Assembly: GCA_961205875.1 (NCBI GenBank)
Contig: OY540813.1
Location: forward strand, 12,185,001-12,249,000
Source: Sialis fuliginosa
Lineage: Eukaryota; Arthropoda; Insecta; Megaloptera; Sialidae
Length of the DNA stretch: 64,000 bases
Direction of reading: 5' to 3'
Both the position numbers and the translations under genes were made by a program. Of this stretch, positions 25,122 through 37,791 are shown one piece after another. Position 1 is the first letter of the stretch, and each line of letters starts with the position of its first letter. The notes beneath the pieces were generated by a model. It saw only the letters and a program-made list of their open reading frames with translations. It had not been told where the DNA came from and made no database searches.

Positions 25122-25659
25122 CACCCCCATACATTATAATCACCTAACCAACTATACTTAAACTTCTAGAAGGTAAACCTCAAGAGAACCAATAATCATA
25201 TTATAAGAGGCAGTTTATATTATAATCTTGAGGCCAGTGGTGTGTTATAATAAAAGTTAGTTATTGAGTTTATAGTATATGGTGATTATAAAATGATTTA
25301 CAATAAAAAAACAATTCGTATTCAAGAAAAAAATTAAAGAACAATAAAATACTAGATAAAAATCGATGGGCCCACTGGCCCCATATCGATAACAGTTATT
25401 AATATTAAACATAATGGGTTCTCAAGATATTAAATAAAAACTATTTTTGAATAAAATCTTTGGAGGGCTGTAGTCTCCTGATGAAAAATTTTCGGACACA
25501 TGTTCATATAATGTTTTTTGCTTAAAATATTTTTCTTAGTTTACGGTTCAAGTTTGTCACGACAGTGCTGAATCATTCTGTATAAAGTACGTAGTTCATA
25601 TTAATCGATTTCTTTCGTGTGCTGAAATTAAAAAAATCGGCATAAGAATAATGGGGGTG
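25122..25659. mobile_element. TTAA-flanked MITE with CACCCCCAT ends
   Basis: TTAA (25118-25121) is followed by CACCCCCAT, and the inverse ATGGGGGTG is followed by TTAA (25660-25663). The perfect inverse including the site is AAGTTAACACCCCCAT. The 538-bp interior is non-coding. It includes a small palindrome ATCGATGGGGCC-like near 25360-25395 and an inverted pair around 25195-25235. TTAA duplication suggests piggyBac-type transposition. Confidence 0.75.
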
Positions 25660-27029
25660 TTAACTTAATTGTATTTTAAGATATACAAAGTGACTTGATG
25701 TAAAGTTTATAAAACATTAGGAGTTGAGAGTCTGTGCACATTACGTGAGACTTAAACAAAACAGAGGCTGTTGTATGGGGTGAAATAAAAACACTTTTTT
25801 GAGAAGCTCTAACGAGGTGAGATTTGTATACTGGTATTCTTTAAAAGCTTTTTCCCATTTAGATATTTAGAGGCGATGAAAATGTGTGCACACTTTTAAA
25901 AAGTTATTTTCAACTTCTGTTTAATTGTTATTACTTCAGTAAAATTGTTTGAAAGTGTCTTTTGTTTTAAAAGTTTTTTTAACTTTATCATTAAATAATG
26001 ATAATTTTTGAAATGAAAATTGTAAACCTAATAATAAAATAAAGAACAATAAATTATAACAATATTAAAGACTATCAATGTTTCAAAAAATGTCAATAAA
26101 ATTTTTACGGGAAATTAAACGCATTTTTATTTTAATTAATTAAGCAGTCTTTGTTTTCCTTCTTTGCTAATTGCTACATATTTATGATGCTATTTTTCTA
26201 ATATGTAGGTTATATTTGGTATCATTAGAAATACATTTTTTACTGTGACATAAAAATAATGAAGTTGTGTATGCGAAAAAAAATAGTAAATAATTTTTCA
26301 ATTATTGTAAAATAATAATAAAGTATACATTAAATTTTAAAATTAAATCCAATGAACTCTATACATGTTAAAAATCTTTTGTACTATTATTAAATGATTA
26401 TTTTTAACTTTTATTATTTTTTCAAATACACAACATAATATATATTATTTTTATAATATATTACAGTAGAGAATTTTTTTACTATTTAATTAGCTTATTT
26501 ATCTATATCTGACTTAAATGAATTGATATGCTTTATTATCATGAATATAATATTTTTACTTATTCATTTACATAAATATATGTAAAACAGACGTTGCTAC
26601 TGTGCACAGAAGAACAAAAAAAATTTTGTAATATATATTTTAAGTTTAAACATAATTAATCTAATGTAATATTTTAGACATTAAAATTACAGACACATAT
26701 TTCTCAGAAAGTTGCATAATCTTGTGTACCTACATTGTTGGTTCAAGGAAGGTAGGTACTTGTATATAATACTTCCCCATTCCAGGAATACCTTTTGATA
26801 CCTTAAGTAAACATAGACGTAGTTTTATCAGTTTGTTCCTGAACACTAGTTTTATTTATATTATGAACGTCAGATAGATAAGATATAACATATTATTGTT
26901 TATAGTTTGTAGTTTTCATTTTGGGTTGCAGATATTTACAGTGAAACTTTTCGAAGCTACCCCTTCATTAACCTATTCGTGATTTTTTTAAATATAATTT
27001 TCTGCATAAATATCACTTCTAATTGTAAG

Positions 27030-27674
27030 TAAGGTTCTGGCACCAGTCTTGGATATGACCCTAGTAATGGTTATTTTTAAATTAAATGTTCTGAATTAGA
27101 AATATTTGTTGATATTTGATTACTACCATTTCGGAATATTAATCTATATACATTTAACTGTCTTACAGCGTGATTTGATGACAATCGGCAAATAGGTGTC
27201 AAAATGGTGGCTATTTAAACTAATTATTAAGGCCTCTATACACCATCCAATCTGCAGGGACGATTTGTCGGGAGGTAGAGATTGGGGCGTGTGTAGAGGT
27301 CTTTAGTATAATTTATTTATTAATTATTATATTATCATAGCAACTGCTTTATATTGTTTCAAATTTGACGATTCTTTTATATCTTTTGTGTCGTAGTACT
27401 TATCATTTTGTAATCATTAGCAAATGTCTATCACTGCGTGCTCATTATTGGTTTCACTTTATCCATTACTGGAGAAAAAACATAAACAAAATAAAAGGCT
27501 ATATTTATAAAAAACAAACTATATTTGCGGACTTTGGTATTTAAATTGATTAAATAAAGAGTTACTTGTTTTATTAGTAACATGAGTTCATGAGAATCAC
27601 AAAAAAGAAGCCCGTCAATCACAAAAACAGTAAACCTTGCTCTTATAGCGGCCATAACTGGTGCCAGTACCTTA
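27030..27674. mobile_element. Family E MITE, copy 1
   Basis: The ends are TAAGGTTCTGGCACCAG and the inverse of TAAGGTACTGGCACCAG. TAAG is duplicated on both sides (27026-27029 and 27675-27678). A second copy at 33143-33696 shares most of the interior, including 'tatttgcggactttggta' and 'cataaacaaaataaaagg'. A 73-bp MITE has inserted inside this copy (27230-27302). The 74-codon minus frame 27431-27655 lies within the transposon and is not a gene. Confidence 0.85.
27230..27302. mobile_element. 73-bp PIF/Harbinger-like micro-MITE
   Basis: The ends AGGCCTCTATACAC and the inverse of AGACCTCTACACAC carry TTA on both sides (27227-27229 and 27303-27305). The other family E copy reads straight through this position with a single TTA, so the empty site is present in the same window. 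Confidence 0.88.
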
Positions 27675-27833
27675 TAAGTGACCGTGTTTTTTTAACCACT
27701 TGGAGACGTTTCACTATATACCAAACATAACGATAAAAACGTCATATAATAATCGAGATTCATTGTATTTTAAAAATAACTCTTAAATGCTTGCAACATT
27801 TAAACATGTTCAAAAAAGTAACATATTCGAATA

Positions 27834-28090
27834 TTACGAAATTAAACATAAAAAAATACAAGTAACCAAATGTTTAAAATAACATGAAACAAAACGCCAG
27901 CTGAACGCGGGGGCGTTTGCCTGGGTGTATTTATGAAAAATGCACTCACTTTGGTCACAGCATTTGTCAGAAATATTCGCCACACAATAGGTCTGTGTGT
28001 TGACCACGCATTGACCGCCATTCAGACGTTTCGAATTATTTATGTGTGGGTCAGTTTCGGCCAACCTATATATCTCCACCATATGTGTAA
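27834..28090 (-). other. GC-richer island with cysteine-rich open frame
   Basis: An 82-codon minus frame (27834-28082) lies in unusually GC-rich DNA. Its central part reads NGGQCVVNTQTYC, then a CC pair and another C, which looks more protein-like than other frames here. An AAA|GTGAGT splice-donor match follows the CC region, so it might be one exon. No family is recognised, and the opposite strand is also open (27933-28172), which weakens the case. Confidence 0.25.
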
Positions 28091-29207
28091 AGGTGTTCTA
28101 CAATTCCGGGATATGACTATATATATTTTCATAGAAATATTTTTAATCATAAGTATATTTTTTTATATTTAAGGCTTCTGTAATATATCTATTGCTTGGC
28201 TTCTGAATATAACTCGTGTTCCTTATAATAACAGTTATAAAAAAATCAAATTATACACAATAATTATTATTTGTGGTGTTTCGTAAAATCGGAAAATGCA
28301 ACACTTATGAAAGCAACCCTATCACAGCCTTCTAACTACTGAACCGTTTGACCTAGAAAGCTGAAATTTGGTATAATAATTGTAAAAAGGGACTAATAAT
28401 AGACCTGAGTTTAAAAATTAAAATTTAAGTTTTTGGTGCATAGATATCACAAGAAAATTATTAGTACTCATCGCTCTTTTTTTAAAATAATTTAAAATTT
28501 GGTAATGAAAAACATAAAAAAAACATTATGTTTCCACCTTTTCGATAGTATTTAAACTAATTGTGATATGTTAAATGTTGACTTTTAATTTTGCTAAAGA
28601 GTTAACTCCAATTGTTATGTTTGTGTTATATAATTCACAAGTGCACGTCAAACTAACATAATCAAATAAATTGAAAAATTATACGGTACAGGACACTTAT
28701 ACGAGAAGTTCGACTTGCACTTGACATTTTTTTCTTTTCCGTTGAAATAATTTCTTCTTTAAAAGTATTTAATCCGAACTAGGATTTATGAACCACCTGT
28801 GTATATACAAATGCAAGTATGCGTGTTTTTAAGGGCGGGAAGAATTACCACATTGCAAAAGGTTTTATGTGGGCTTGATTTTAAAACTAACAGACACTTT
28901 CAACTCAATTTTATTTACATTTAATTATCTAAGATATATTATCAGCTCTGTGTTTTCTCGATAATTGACTAAATGTCATTTTATATTTTTATTGTTGGTT
29001 TTAAATCAAACAAATGTACATGTTATAGTTTCTATTGTTAGTTCGATTTATGTTTCTAATTATTTTTTATTATGATCAATTAAAAAATATTTATATGTAA
29101 TTCAAAATACAATGTAAGAAACAAATAAAAGTTATATTTTAGTTATGGAAAGTTGAATATAAATATTGTGTATATGTATATCAAAATAAAAACAAATCAA
29201 TGTATTA

Positions 29208-29563
29208 TCGATACTAATATTATAAATGCGAAAGTGTGTATTTCTCTCTGTCTGTCTGTCTCTTTGTTACTGTCTCACGGCTAAACCGCTGAACCGATCG
29301 TGATGAAATTTGGCAGGGAGATAGCTTGCATCTTGAGGAAGGACATAGGTTACTTTGTACACCGACAAATTTATTAGATGTGACATTTGTATGCACGAAG
29401 CTTATACTATTTTGGCGTAGACATCTAACATGCAAATGCGAAACTAAAAACCTGTTTTATCGACTATCATAACATAAATCTGTATGATTTACCTAACCTA
29501 ACTTCATGGTATTGTTTTCACTAACCTAAATTCTACGCTAACGAAGTCGCGGGTAACAGCTAG
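29208..29563 (+). mobile_element. Mini-Helitron, family H1
   Basis: The element starts TCGATACTAATATTATAAAT after an A and ends ...AACAGCTAG before a T, as Helitrons do. 'acgaagtcgcggg' lies just before the 3' end, where the family normally has a hairpin. Interior phrases such as 'aaaccgctgaaccgat' and 'gatgaaatttggcag' are typical of insect Helitron-related elements. It is non-coding and 356 bp. Confidence 0.75.
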
Positions 29564-30372
29564 TTTAGTATAAAAGTGTACATATGATTTCAAACATATA
29601 AAAAATTTATCGAATTTACACATTATTTTTTAAAAAATTAAAAATATATGTTATTATTAAACATTTGTGAGTCGTATGTTTATGAAAGAAAAAATAGAAA
29701 CATTTTTTTCGAACTAACTGTACATAACAAAAAAAATCTCGTACTTATAAAAAAATACAACGTCTGTAGCCCTCCTATACAATCGATCATACGGAAAAAA
29801 AACTTCCATCGTATGTGTGTATAAATATTTACAAACTTTCAACATCTAGCAAATTCCCCTATTCTCATATTTTATTTATCGCAATACACAGGGGACTAGA
29901 CGTAATAAATATAATATATTTAGCACAATAAAAATATATCAAAATCAAAAATAATCTCAGTTCAATCTGGTACGATTTATGAAAACGTTTTCAGGCGTGC
30001 TCGCCAGAAAAGTGGTATGATTTTTCATGAAAAATGTACAAAAACACTCTTCGGAAAATTCAAACAGGCCTGTATGATAGATTAAGATAGATTTGATACA
30101 GAATAGCCAACATATATTTGCCTAAAAACAAACGATGTTTTCTTCGGTGCGCGCTTTCCCCAAAATGTCTGACAGCTTCCATCTTTCAACACGATTGGTA
30201 GCATTTTTTATAGTTACGTGACTTATTTGTGCTCTTTTGTTGTGTATTTTGTTTTGTATAAATTAAAAAAGAAATAAATGATGCTTTTAACAAGCAGTGG
30301 ACATAAGTTTCTTAATTTTGTTGGTTTTCTAATTTGGAAATTTCAGTATGTACGTACTTTTTTATAAGTGAA

Positions 30373-31121
30373 CTAGCACATTGGACCCGGTGTTACCCGG
30401 GTTAATATCCACAAAATCATAGTGACGTAAAATATTTAACATGCCCACTACACACGGTTCATCACGAATTTTTTTCCGACTGAAATTTACAAAAAATATC
30501 CACAAATTATACCTACACCTAAACCTAACCTATCCATAAGTGAAAACCGGAATAAAATTAATTCAGTAGTTACTGAGAAAATAGTGTAAAATTATATTGT
30601 CAAACTCCCAGGAAACACCAGGTCCTGTCTTAGAATTTATATGAAAATAAAAAAATAAAAATAAATAGGTTCACCTATTTATTTTTAACAATCATAATCA
30701 ATTTCGATATTTTACCTTTCATGGAAGTACAATGTTTCGTTATATTTCAATCTTCAATCAATATAGGTATTTCAAAATATTTAATTGGTATTAGCATAAT
30801 AATATGTCAAGAATCATCCAATTTTTCGACAAAATATTTGAAAGAAACGTGATCATATAAACCAAGGTACTATGTTTTTATATACCTAAATGACAGTTTA
30901 TTCTGTGACATCATGGAAACAAAACACGACTTGATAAAGATTTTTATAGTCTTTTGATATTAAATCTCAGGTTTCTTTAGCCAACAGAAAAATTATCTAA
31001 CTATTGGTGAAAACCGCAGTGAAATCGGTTCAGTAATTCCCGAGTTTATATATAAACTCGGTAATTACTGAACCGATTATAAGCTTCATACAACAAACAT
31101 TCATTTTTATATATAGAAAGA
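30373..31121 (-). mobile_element. Mini-Helitron, family H2, copy 1
   Basis: On the minus strand it begins TCTTTCTATATATAAAAATG after an A and ends ...CCAATGTGCTAG before a T. A hairpin ACCCGG/CCGGGT lies about 12 bases upstream of CTAG. These are the Helitron hallmarks. A plus-strand copy lies at 42028-42766. This copy alone has a 56-bp internal inverted duplication (31023-31078). Confidence 0.85.
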
Positions 31122-31800
31122 TTTTTACAAATAGTTTCTTCATTTATTTATTTATCAATTAATTGAATAATCCATACATAATTTTATGAGACTCTCCTTA
31201 AACTCATTTTTTATGAAATATTTGATGTATTTCAATATGAAATGAATTCCTTGGAACAATAAATTAAATATTTAAAAATCTAAACACATGTTCCATTTCT
31301 TGTAAACTTCCTCATTATGCAGATGCAGTAAACAGACATACAATACTATACAGGAAATAGTTTTGATTTATTACTTTACTTTACGCCTTGGACAAATATA
31401 AATATTGTTTCCCAGCATAATGTCCGTATATGTGGACTGTTAACAAAAATTATATGTCATTTTTATGTGCTACGTATTTCTTGATGTTTTTATATTGCTG
31501 TCCAGAATATAATGACACAAGATATAAGTGACATTTTATGTGAATGGGCACTTAAAAATATATATACGCGTATATGGGATTCGGTACTTTACTGTTCATA
31601 ATGTTTTTGACAGATTATATTATAGTTAAGTTGAAATATGTCGAATATTATTTAATTATAAGAGATATGGATTATTCATTAATGAAAATTGAAACCAAAA
31701 GATATATTTTTGAAACTTTTAAATTAAATGGGGCGTTTTTTAGTTGGGGTGACAATATTTACTTTATTTAATGAATAATAATTGTTCTTTTTATTTTCAG

Positions 31801-31862
31801 GTATGTGGAAATTCATAAAACTACAATTTTAAAATCTGCAATATAACATAAAATCAAAAATG
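31801..31862 (+). other. Candidate 5' exon ending in ATG
   Basis: A pyrimidine-rich acceptor (TTCTTTTTATTTTCAG) ends at 31800. It is followed by 59 bp of leader-like sequence and then AAAATCAAAAATG, whose ATG occupies 31860-31862. GTAAGT, a consensus donor, begins at the very next base. Insect genes that place the first intron directly after the start codon are known, calmodulin among them. No following coding exon was found in the window, so the parent gene is unknown and the call rests on splice signals alone. Confidence 0.35.
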
Positions 31863-32219
31863 GTAAGTTTAAATAAATTTTAATTAAATGAAATTAACAA
31901 AAGTTTTTTGCGTATATGACACTGAACATCCTTCAGAGTTATTTAAAAGTAGGTTCTGAAGACGAAATCAGATTTTTTCAAATCTTTATTCTAACGTTGT
32001 CTACATTAGTAGGACGGGAATATGAGGGATGTATAAAAGTTAATTAGAAGGCAAAACAGTTTAAGTCCACTTGTCAACTAGTCCTCAAATCGATTTTTTA
32101 TTAACATACTTTACATGCCATTAAGAGATCAATACATTTTAATAATAATATCAATAAGTGGTTATTCAGATACACAAAGTTGCAAATAGAGAAAATTGGC
32201 GACTGGTAACTCATTTATT

Positions 32220-32580
32220 AGGGTTCCGTAGAAAACTAGAAACCCTTATATTATCGCTGTCCGTCCATCTGCCTCTCTGTCTATATAAATTTTATATCGA
32301 TTAAGATGAAATTTGGTATACGGGTGAAGACTGATATCCTAATAACAGAAATGATAGGGTTTTTGAAAACAATTTTTTGAACCCCCTTTCCATAGACTGA
32401 ACAGTATATTCAAACAAAAAAAATCATTTAATCCGTTTTTCACATCGAATATAATTTCTAAATAAAAACTATTTAAAAAAATGTTGTTGATTACCCCCTC
32501 ACACCAAACATTTGTGGTTTAATTATTTTTTTTCAAATAATTAAATTAAATTTTAATTAAATTCTGAAATAATAACCTGT
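32220..32580 (+). mobile_element. Family F element with AGGGTTCCGTAG end, copy 1
   Basis: The left end is AGGGTTCCGTAG. The interior has 'gatgaaatttggtatacggg' and 'ccccctttccatagactga', both shared with 46667-47160, and the latter in inverse with 54290-54520. The right end is not clear in this copy. These are non-autonomous repeats with no coding sequence. Confidence 0.6.
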
Positions 32581-33142
32581 AACACTTTAAATGCCCCACC
32601 CGTATGTAAACAAAAAAAAACGTTCCAAAAGCCAGAAATTTAACAAAAATGTAACAATTTGGCAAGATTTCAATATATGAAAAACCCCGGTCACATTTAC
32701 AACATAATTCTCATATTCACAACGTTTTCTAACAAAATGGTTTACATATGTGACACTGCAATTCCAAAAAGGGTCAGACGCGTTCACAATAATATTATTC
32801 CTCTAACACCCCACACCTACCCCCTCTAAAAAGTACTGGATAGTATCCAATATGTCGCACATGTCCGGCCACTCTATTTTATAAAGCGTTTGTTAGAAAA
32901 GAGGAAACGGAAATGCCTAATAACTTTACATGTGACCTCTGTACATTCTGTAACCACCATCACCGTCTCTAGCATGTTATTACTGCACAGTACACACATA
33001 TTGTGGAAATGAGGGTGGTATATCACCTAATGCAGTGTTTCTGAAACAATGTTACTTTACTAATTATTTAATATAATAATGTGAATCACTATCGAAGAAA
33101 ATTTTAATTCATGTACTGATTGAGCTTGGAAATAAAACTAAA

Positions 33143-33696
33143 TAAGGTACTGACGCCAGTCTTGAATCATACCCTTGTTGGATACTTGTTTAATTAAATA
33201 TACTATATTATAAATATTTGTTGATATTTGATTATTGCCATTACTTCTACATTAAACTTTAAAACAGCGTAATTTGAAAATAATTAATCGATCAATGGAT
33301 GTCGAAATAGTGGACATTTAAACTAATTATTAGTGTAATCTATTTATTAATTATTATATTATCGTAGCATCTGCTTTACATTGCACCAAATATGATTATT
33401 TTTTTAAATTACTTTTGTGTTTTTGTACTTATCATTTTGTAATCATTAGTAAGTGTCCATCACTGGGTGCCTATTACTGGTTTTACTTTATCCATTACTG
33501 GAAAAACATAAACAAAATAAAAGGTTATAATAAAAAAAACTATATTTGCGGACTTTGGTAATTATATTGATTTAATAAAGAGGTACTTGATTTATTAGTA
33601 ACTTGAGTTCACGAGAATTACAAAAAAGAAGCACATCAATCCCAAAAAACAGTATGCCTTGCTCTGAAAGCTACCAAGTCTGGTGCCAGTACCGTA
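33143..33696. mobile_element. Family E MITE, copy 2
   Basis: This is homologous to 27030-27674 along its length, with ends TAAGGTACTGACGCCAG and the inverse of TACGGTACTGGCACCAG. It lacks the 73-bp insertion. The target duplication is no longer clear, so this copy looks older than copy 1. Confidence 0.8.
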
Positions 33697-33844
33697 TACC
33701 AATTCATTATTTTGAAATCAATACCTAAAATATTTAAATATAATTTCAGCTTCTCTGCATTTCGATGCTTTTTAATCTAGATTGTAAAATAATAATAAAA
33801 TAATAATTATAAGATTCATTATATTTTGAAATTTCATTGTTCAT

Positions 33845-34015
33845 TTAAAAAAATATCACTTGCAAACCAAGACCATTCAAATTTTCTTACGAGGCGAAAC
33901 CGACCGAGGTGATATAGATGCCTTCAATTTTCCTGATACGAGACAGTCAGTTATAAAATTCGAAACAGAGGCGATAGACAATGGTCTCGTCCCGAGTGAT
34001 TAACCCATTAACGCC
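33845..34015 (+). other. GC-richer island with a 60-codon open frame lacking ATG
   Basis: A plus-strand frame is open from about 33832 to a TAA near 34004. Its second half is hydrophilic, with phrases such as LRGETDRGDIDAFNFPDT. AAGACCATT and AATGGTCT near the two edges are inverse, so a decayed MITE is equally possible. No domain is recognised. Confidence 0.2.
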
Positions 34016-36384
34016 CAAAAGAATACAAATAATTCGCAGCAATTAAAACACCTTTAAACAGTCATGAAACTAATAGCGTTAACAGATTTTGTTTGTTGCA
34101 CTACTAGCATCTGGTTTTTAAGGAAATATTGTGAATTAATATCCATAGAAAGCAACACGAATTATTAAATGTGTACACAAGTATGTTAATGGGTTAATAT
34201 AGTATTTCTTAATTAATAATTTTTTGTTTTAATCGTATCATCTTATTACAAATTTCAAATCTTTAATGAAATATACGTTACGAATTTATATAAAATTTAC
34301 AAAAACATGTTTCGTTTAAATACCACTGGTGTACGTCACTTGAAATGGCCGTGAGTTAATGCATGTGAATTTCGTGTGTAATAACTTGGCACTAGTGTTA
34401 CTTATTGTAAGGGTGTCTGCTGCTATAATGCTATAGACTAGATTTATGGTTTTGCTGATTTGAATTTCTATTGATTCATGAATAAATCGTTCGAACATGA
34501 CTCATCTTTTTTAAGTTTAATTAAATTCTGTATAGCGGAATGTATACGAAACCACTTATACTCTATTCTCTATTTTACAATAATACAAAATATTTATTCT
34601 CAATTCAAAACATGTTATTATCAACAATCAACAAGACATATTTGTATGAATATATTTAATTTAAATAATAAACATCGAAAGTATTAAATTTACCAGTGAG
34701 TGACGATTGACCATTTGATAGCCTACGTTGTTTAACCCTTTCCCTTTCCCTGGGACAAACTTTTAAAAATATAAATGAAAATAAATTATCTACCACAAAG
34801 AGTGTTGCGAAAATATGTCCTAGGGATTTTTTTAGCAATATGAAAGTAATACTGACTAAAATATGTCTTAAAATATAATTTTAATTGAAGTTAAGTGGGA
34901 GTGAATGAGTTAAATCATACATACGTTATATATATATGTATATAAGAACAAAGCTTGTGGTTTTGGTCCAGTAAACATGAAGTAATTGCCTTCGTTACTC
35001 TCTAGAGTCGGCGCATATGATTTCGTTTAACCAGAGGGTATTTAATATAGCTATTCCGGTACAATCTGCTAAAATGTAATTATTGTAAATTGCTTTTAAA
35101 TTTAAACTTAAGATTAAGATTTCTCACATCACTAGTTTGTAATTAGTCATCATAATATAACCATGCCCCCTTATATACAGACAGATACATGTATTTCTTA
35201 CCACAACCCTAACAACATACGACAAGGGTGAGATGAATTATATATGTTTCATATAATGGTCAAGTTGGCATGGCTGTCATACGTTGTCATTGTTGCCAAC
35301 ACCGTTTGACCAATGTACATCAGTTAATGGTAGTTACTAATGACAGTTATGTGCTGCGGAGGGTAAATGATTTATTTTCCAAGTAGGAATCCTCTTGTAC
35401 GTTGCTCTGCAGTGTTGATTAACCCTGACAGAATCGATACAAATCGAATCAGTGTTATTTATAATGCTCTCGGAGAAAGTATGGTTAGAAATAGTCGATG
35501 TTGATATATTTCTCATTATTTGATATATGTAAGTACTTATAATCGAATGATTCGCATCTATATTATTTGAATTAATTATAATAAAAAATAAAATAACTTT
35601 TTGAATCAATTTTACGTTTTATAAATAAAGATGAAATTGTATAATGTGGAACTTTTCTTGATAAAATCATTATATTTATCAAGACCTGCTTTGATGGACA
35701 CTTCACGAAGAAAATACCATAAAAGTTATCATTTAAGGAGAAAGTTTTAAAAAATAAAATAAAACGTCGGAAAAAATTCATAATATAGGTACTTATCTAT
35801 TAATGTTTGAATTAAAATTGAAATTATTTGTATTAGTGAAATAAGTAGATAATACTAAATATATAATGAAATTTTGGTTGAAAACACCGAAATGTTGATA
35901 ATGAAGATCAAGTAAGGCACAGCTAAACTTATTTATTGTCTATGACCGCTGACATAATTCAATACATAGTAATCAAATACATGTTATATATAAAATAAGT
36001 AATTAGATATGAAATGTTTGATCGTTTTTTAATTTCCGGAATATATCGATGTAGAAAGATATGTATTAAAGCGTTCTGAAGAAATGAACAGTTGATTGAC
36101 ATATCAAATAATAACTGTATTTGTACAAACTCGGGGGTGCGGCATGGAGAAGTGAGTAGGAGTGAAAATAGAACAAGAAAATATTGTTATTTTTTTCTTT
36201 CTTATACCTATGTATATGAAATATACATATAGTAGATATAAGTAAGTATATTGTTAAACCATTTTTTTTTAAATCCGGAATTCGAAAATTCAAAAATTGA
36301 CAAGGGTAAACATCCGTTTTCGGTTAAGTTATTACATTAAAAAAAATTCATTTAGAGAATAATATTATGTATAGTTTATGTCCT

Positions 36385-36510
36385 ATTCATTTTATTCTAT
36401 CTTTTATTGGTTTGTCAGAAATATGTTTTAATAAAATAAGAATCATGTGCACTGTTCACTGTAAGGTATTACGTATAAGAAAGTCCCGGGGCTCCCATGG
36501 CATATATTTA
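36385..36510. mobile_element. Family G MITE, partial copy
   Basis: 'tcagaaatatgttttaataaa' and 'cactgttcactg...acgtataagaaagt' match 50360-50455. Only the centre and right arm are recognisable. Confidence 0.55.
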
Positions 36511-37776
36511 TTATTTATGAAGGTATATATTATTTATACTTATTTAATATAAATTATGTGTATTTCAAATGGAAAATGATTCGGTTGTGCAAATATTTGG
36601 AAGAAATAGATTGTTATTTCGACATTCAGGACAGTTTTTGATGTAATGTTGTTGGAGGCTTCTTAAAAATAGTTTGTTGTTTTTGTATTTATTTAAAACA
36701 AATTAGCGTTTTGTTAAAAATAAACTTAATATTAGTCGTCCTAGATTTTTAATTACCCAATATTTCGTAATTATTTATTTTTTAAATTATTATCTCAAAA
36801 ATGAGCGACACATTAAACTTCTTCAAAGGCGAAATTTAAATCGTATTTGTTGAAATAATATATAATCACATTCATAATAATTTGATGCAATAGAAACATC
36901 AATTTTTGTTCTTTATATATACAGCTCTTTTGAATATATTGTAGGTTAGATGTAAAGTGTAATTTGAGGAATAAGAAGGTTATTTTTATAAAATTACTAT
37001 TTTGAGAAAATCTAAAATATCTTACTACAAAATGTACATAAATTAAAAGTTCATAATTTCAATTAGTCCGATCTTAACACTAATTAGTGATCAAAGCTTT
37101 CTTACTCTATTCCACGCAGTAAATATTTAATTGCTTCCTCGCCATATCGAAGATACGAGAAGCTTTGTGATCGTTTTAAAATGAGAAAAAAATTGTTCTC
37201 CGATTTCAAAATGTTATCTTGATCTTTGCGTTTCAGGTCAAGCCAAACACTTTTTGTTCCGTGTCTGTCTGTCTGTCTATCAGTCTGTCCCCTGCATTTT
37301 TGTCATACGCATAACTCATGAACTGCTGAACCGATATTCATGAAACTTGGTTGGTTGGTTGGGTCGGGCTTGAGGACATTTCGAAATTATTAAAATCGTG
37401 TGTAAGGGGGAGGATCAGTGACACGTACATATTATAACAGTACTAGCAAATAAAAAAAATATTTTTGTGCAGTAATTTATCGTTTCATCAGATTTAAGGA
37501 GGTGAAAGAGTAATTAAGAGGGTAAATATGCCATTCTTAAGGGTAATTTTCATAAAATACAACTATTTAGCTTTCAAATGAGATTGACTGAATTCAAATT
37601 GGTTGAAAATTGGCTTCAAGCGAAATTTCGCGCAAAACTTTATCATTTACTCACTGTGCGACTCCACCACGGCCTTCTACGACACGGGTTTATTTATATC
37701 GCATGTTCAGACAAGCATATTGTAATGTCCAATGTGTCATACAGGTATATACACAATGTCACAATATATATATTTA

Positions 37777-37791
37777 CCCCCCCCCCCCCCC
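37777..37791. repeat. 15-base C run
   Basis: A homopolymer C tract between TA-rich and CA-rich sequence. Its length may vary or be mis-sequenced. Confidence 0.9.

Noticed and set aside
37488-37500. CTGATGAAAC on the minus strand as a hammerhead core
   Set aside because: There is no room for stem II between CTGATGA and the A run, and no pairing stems.
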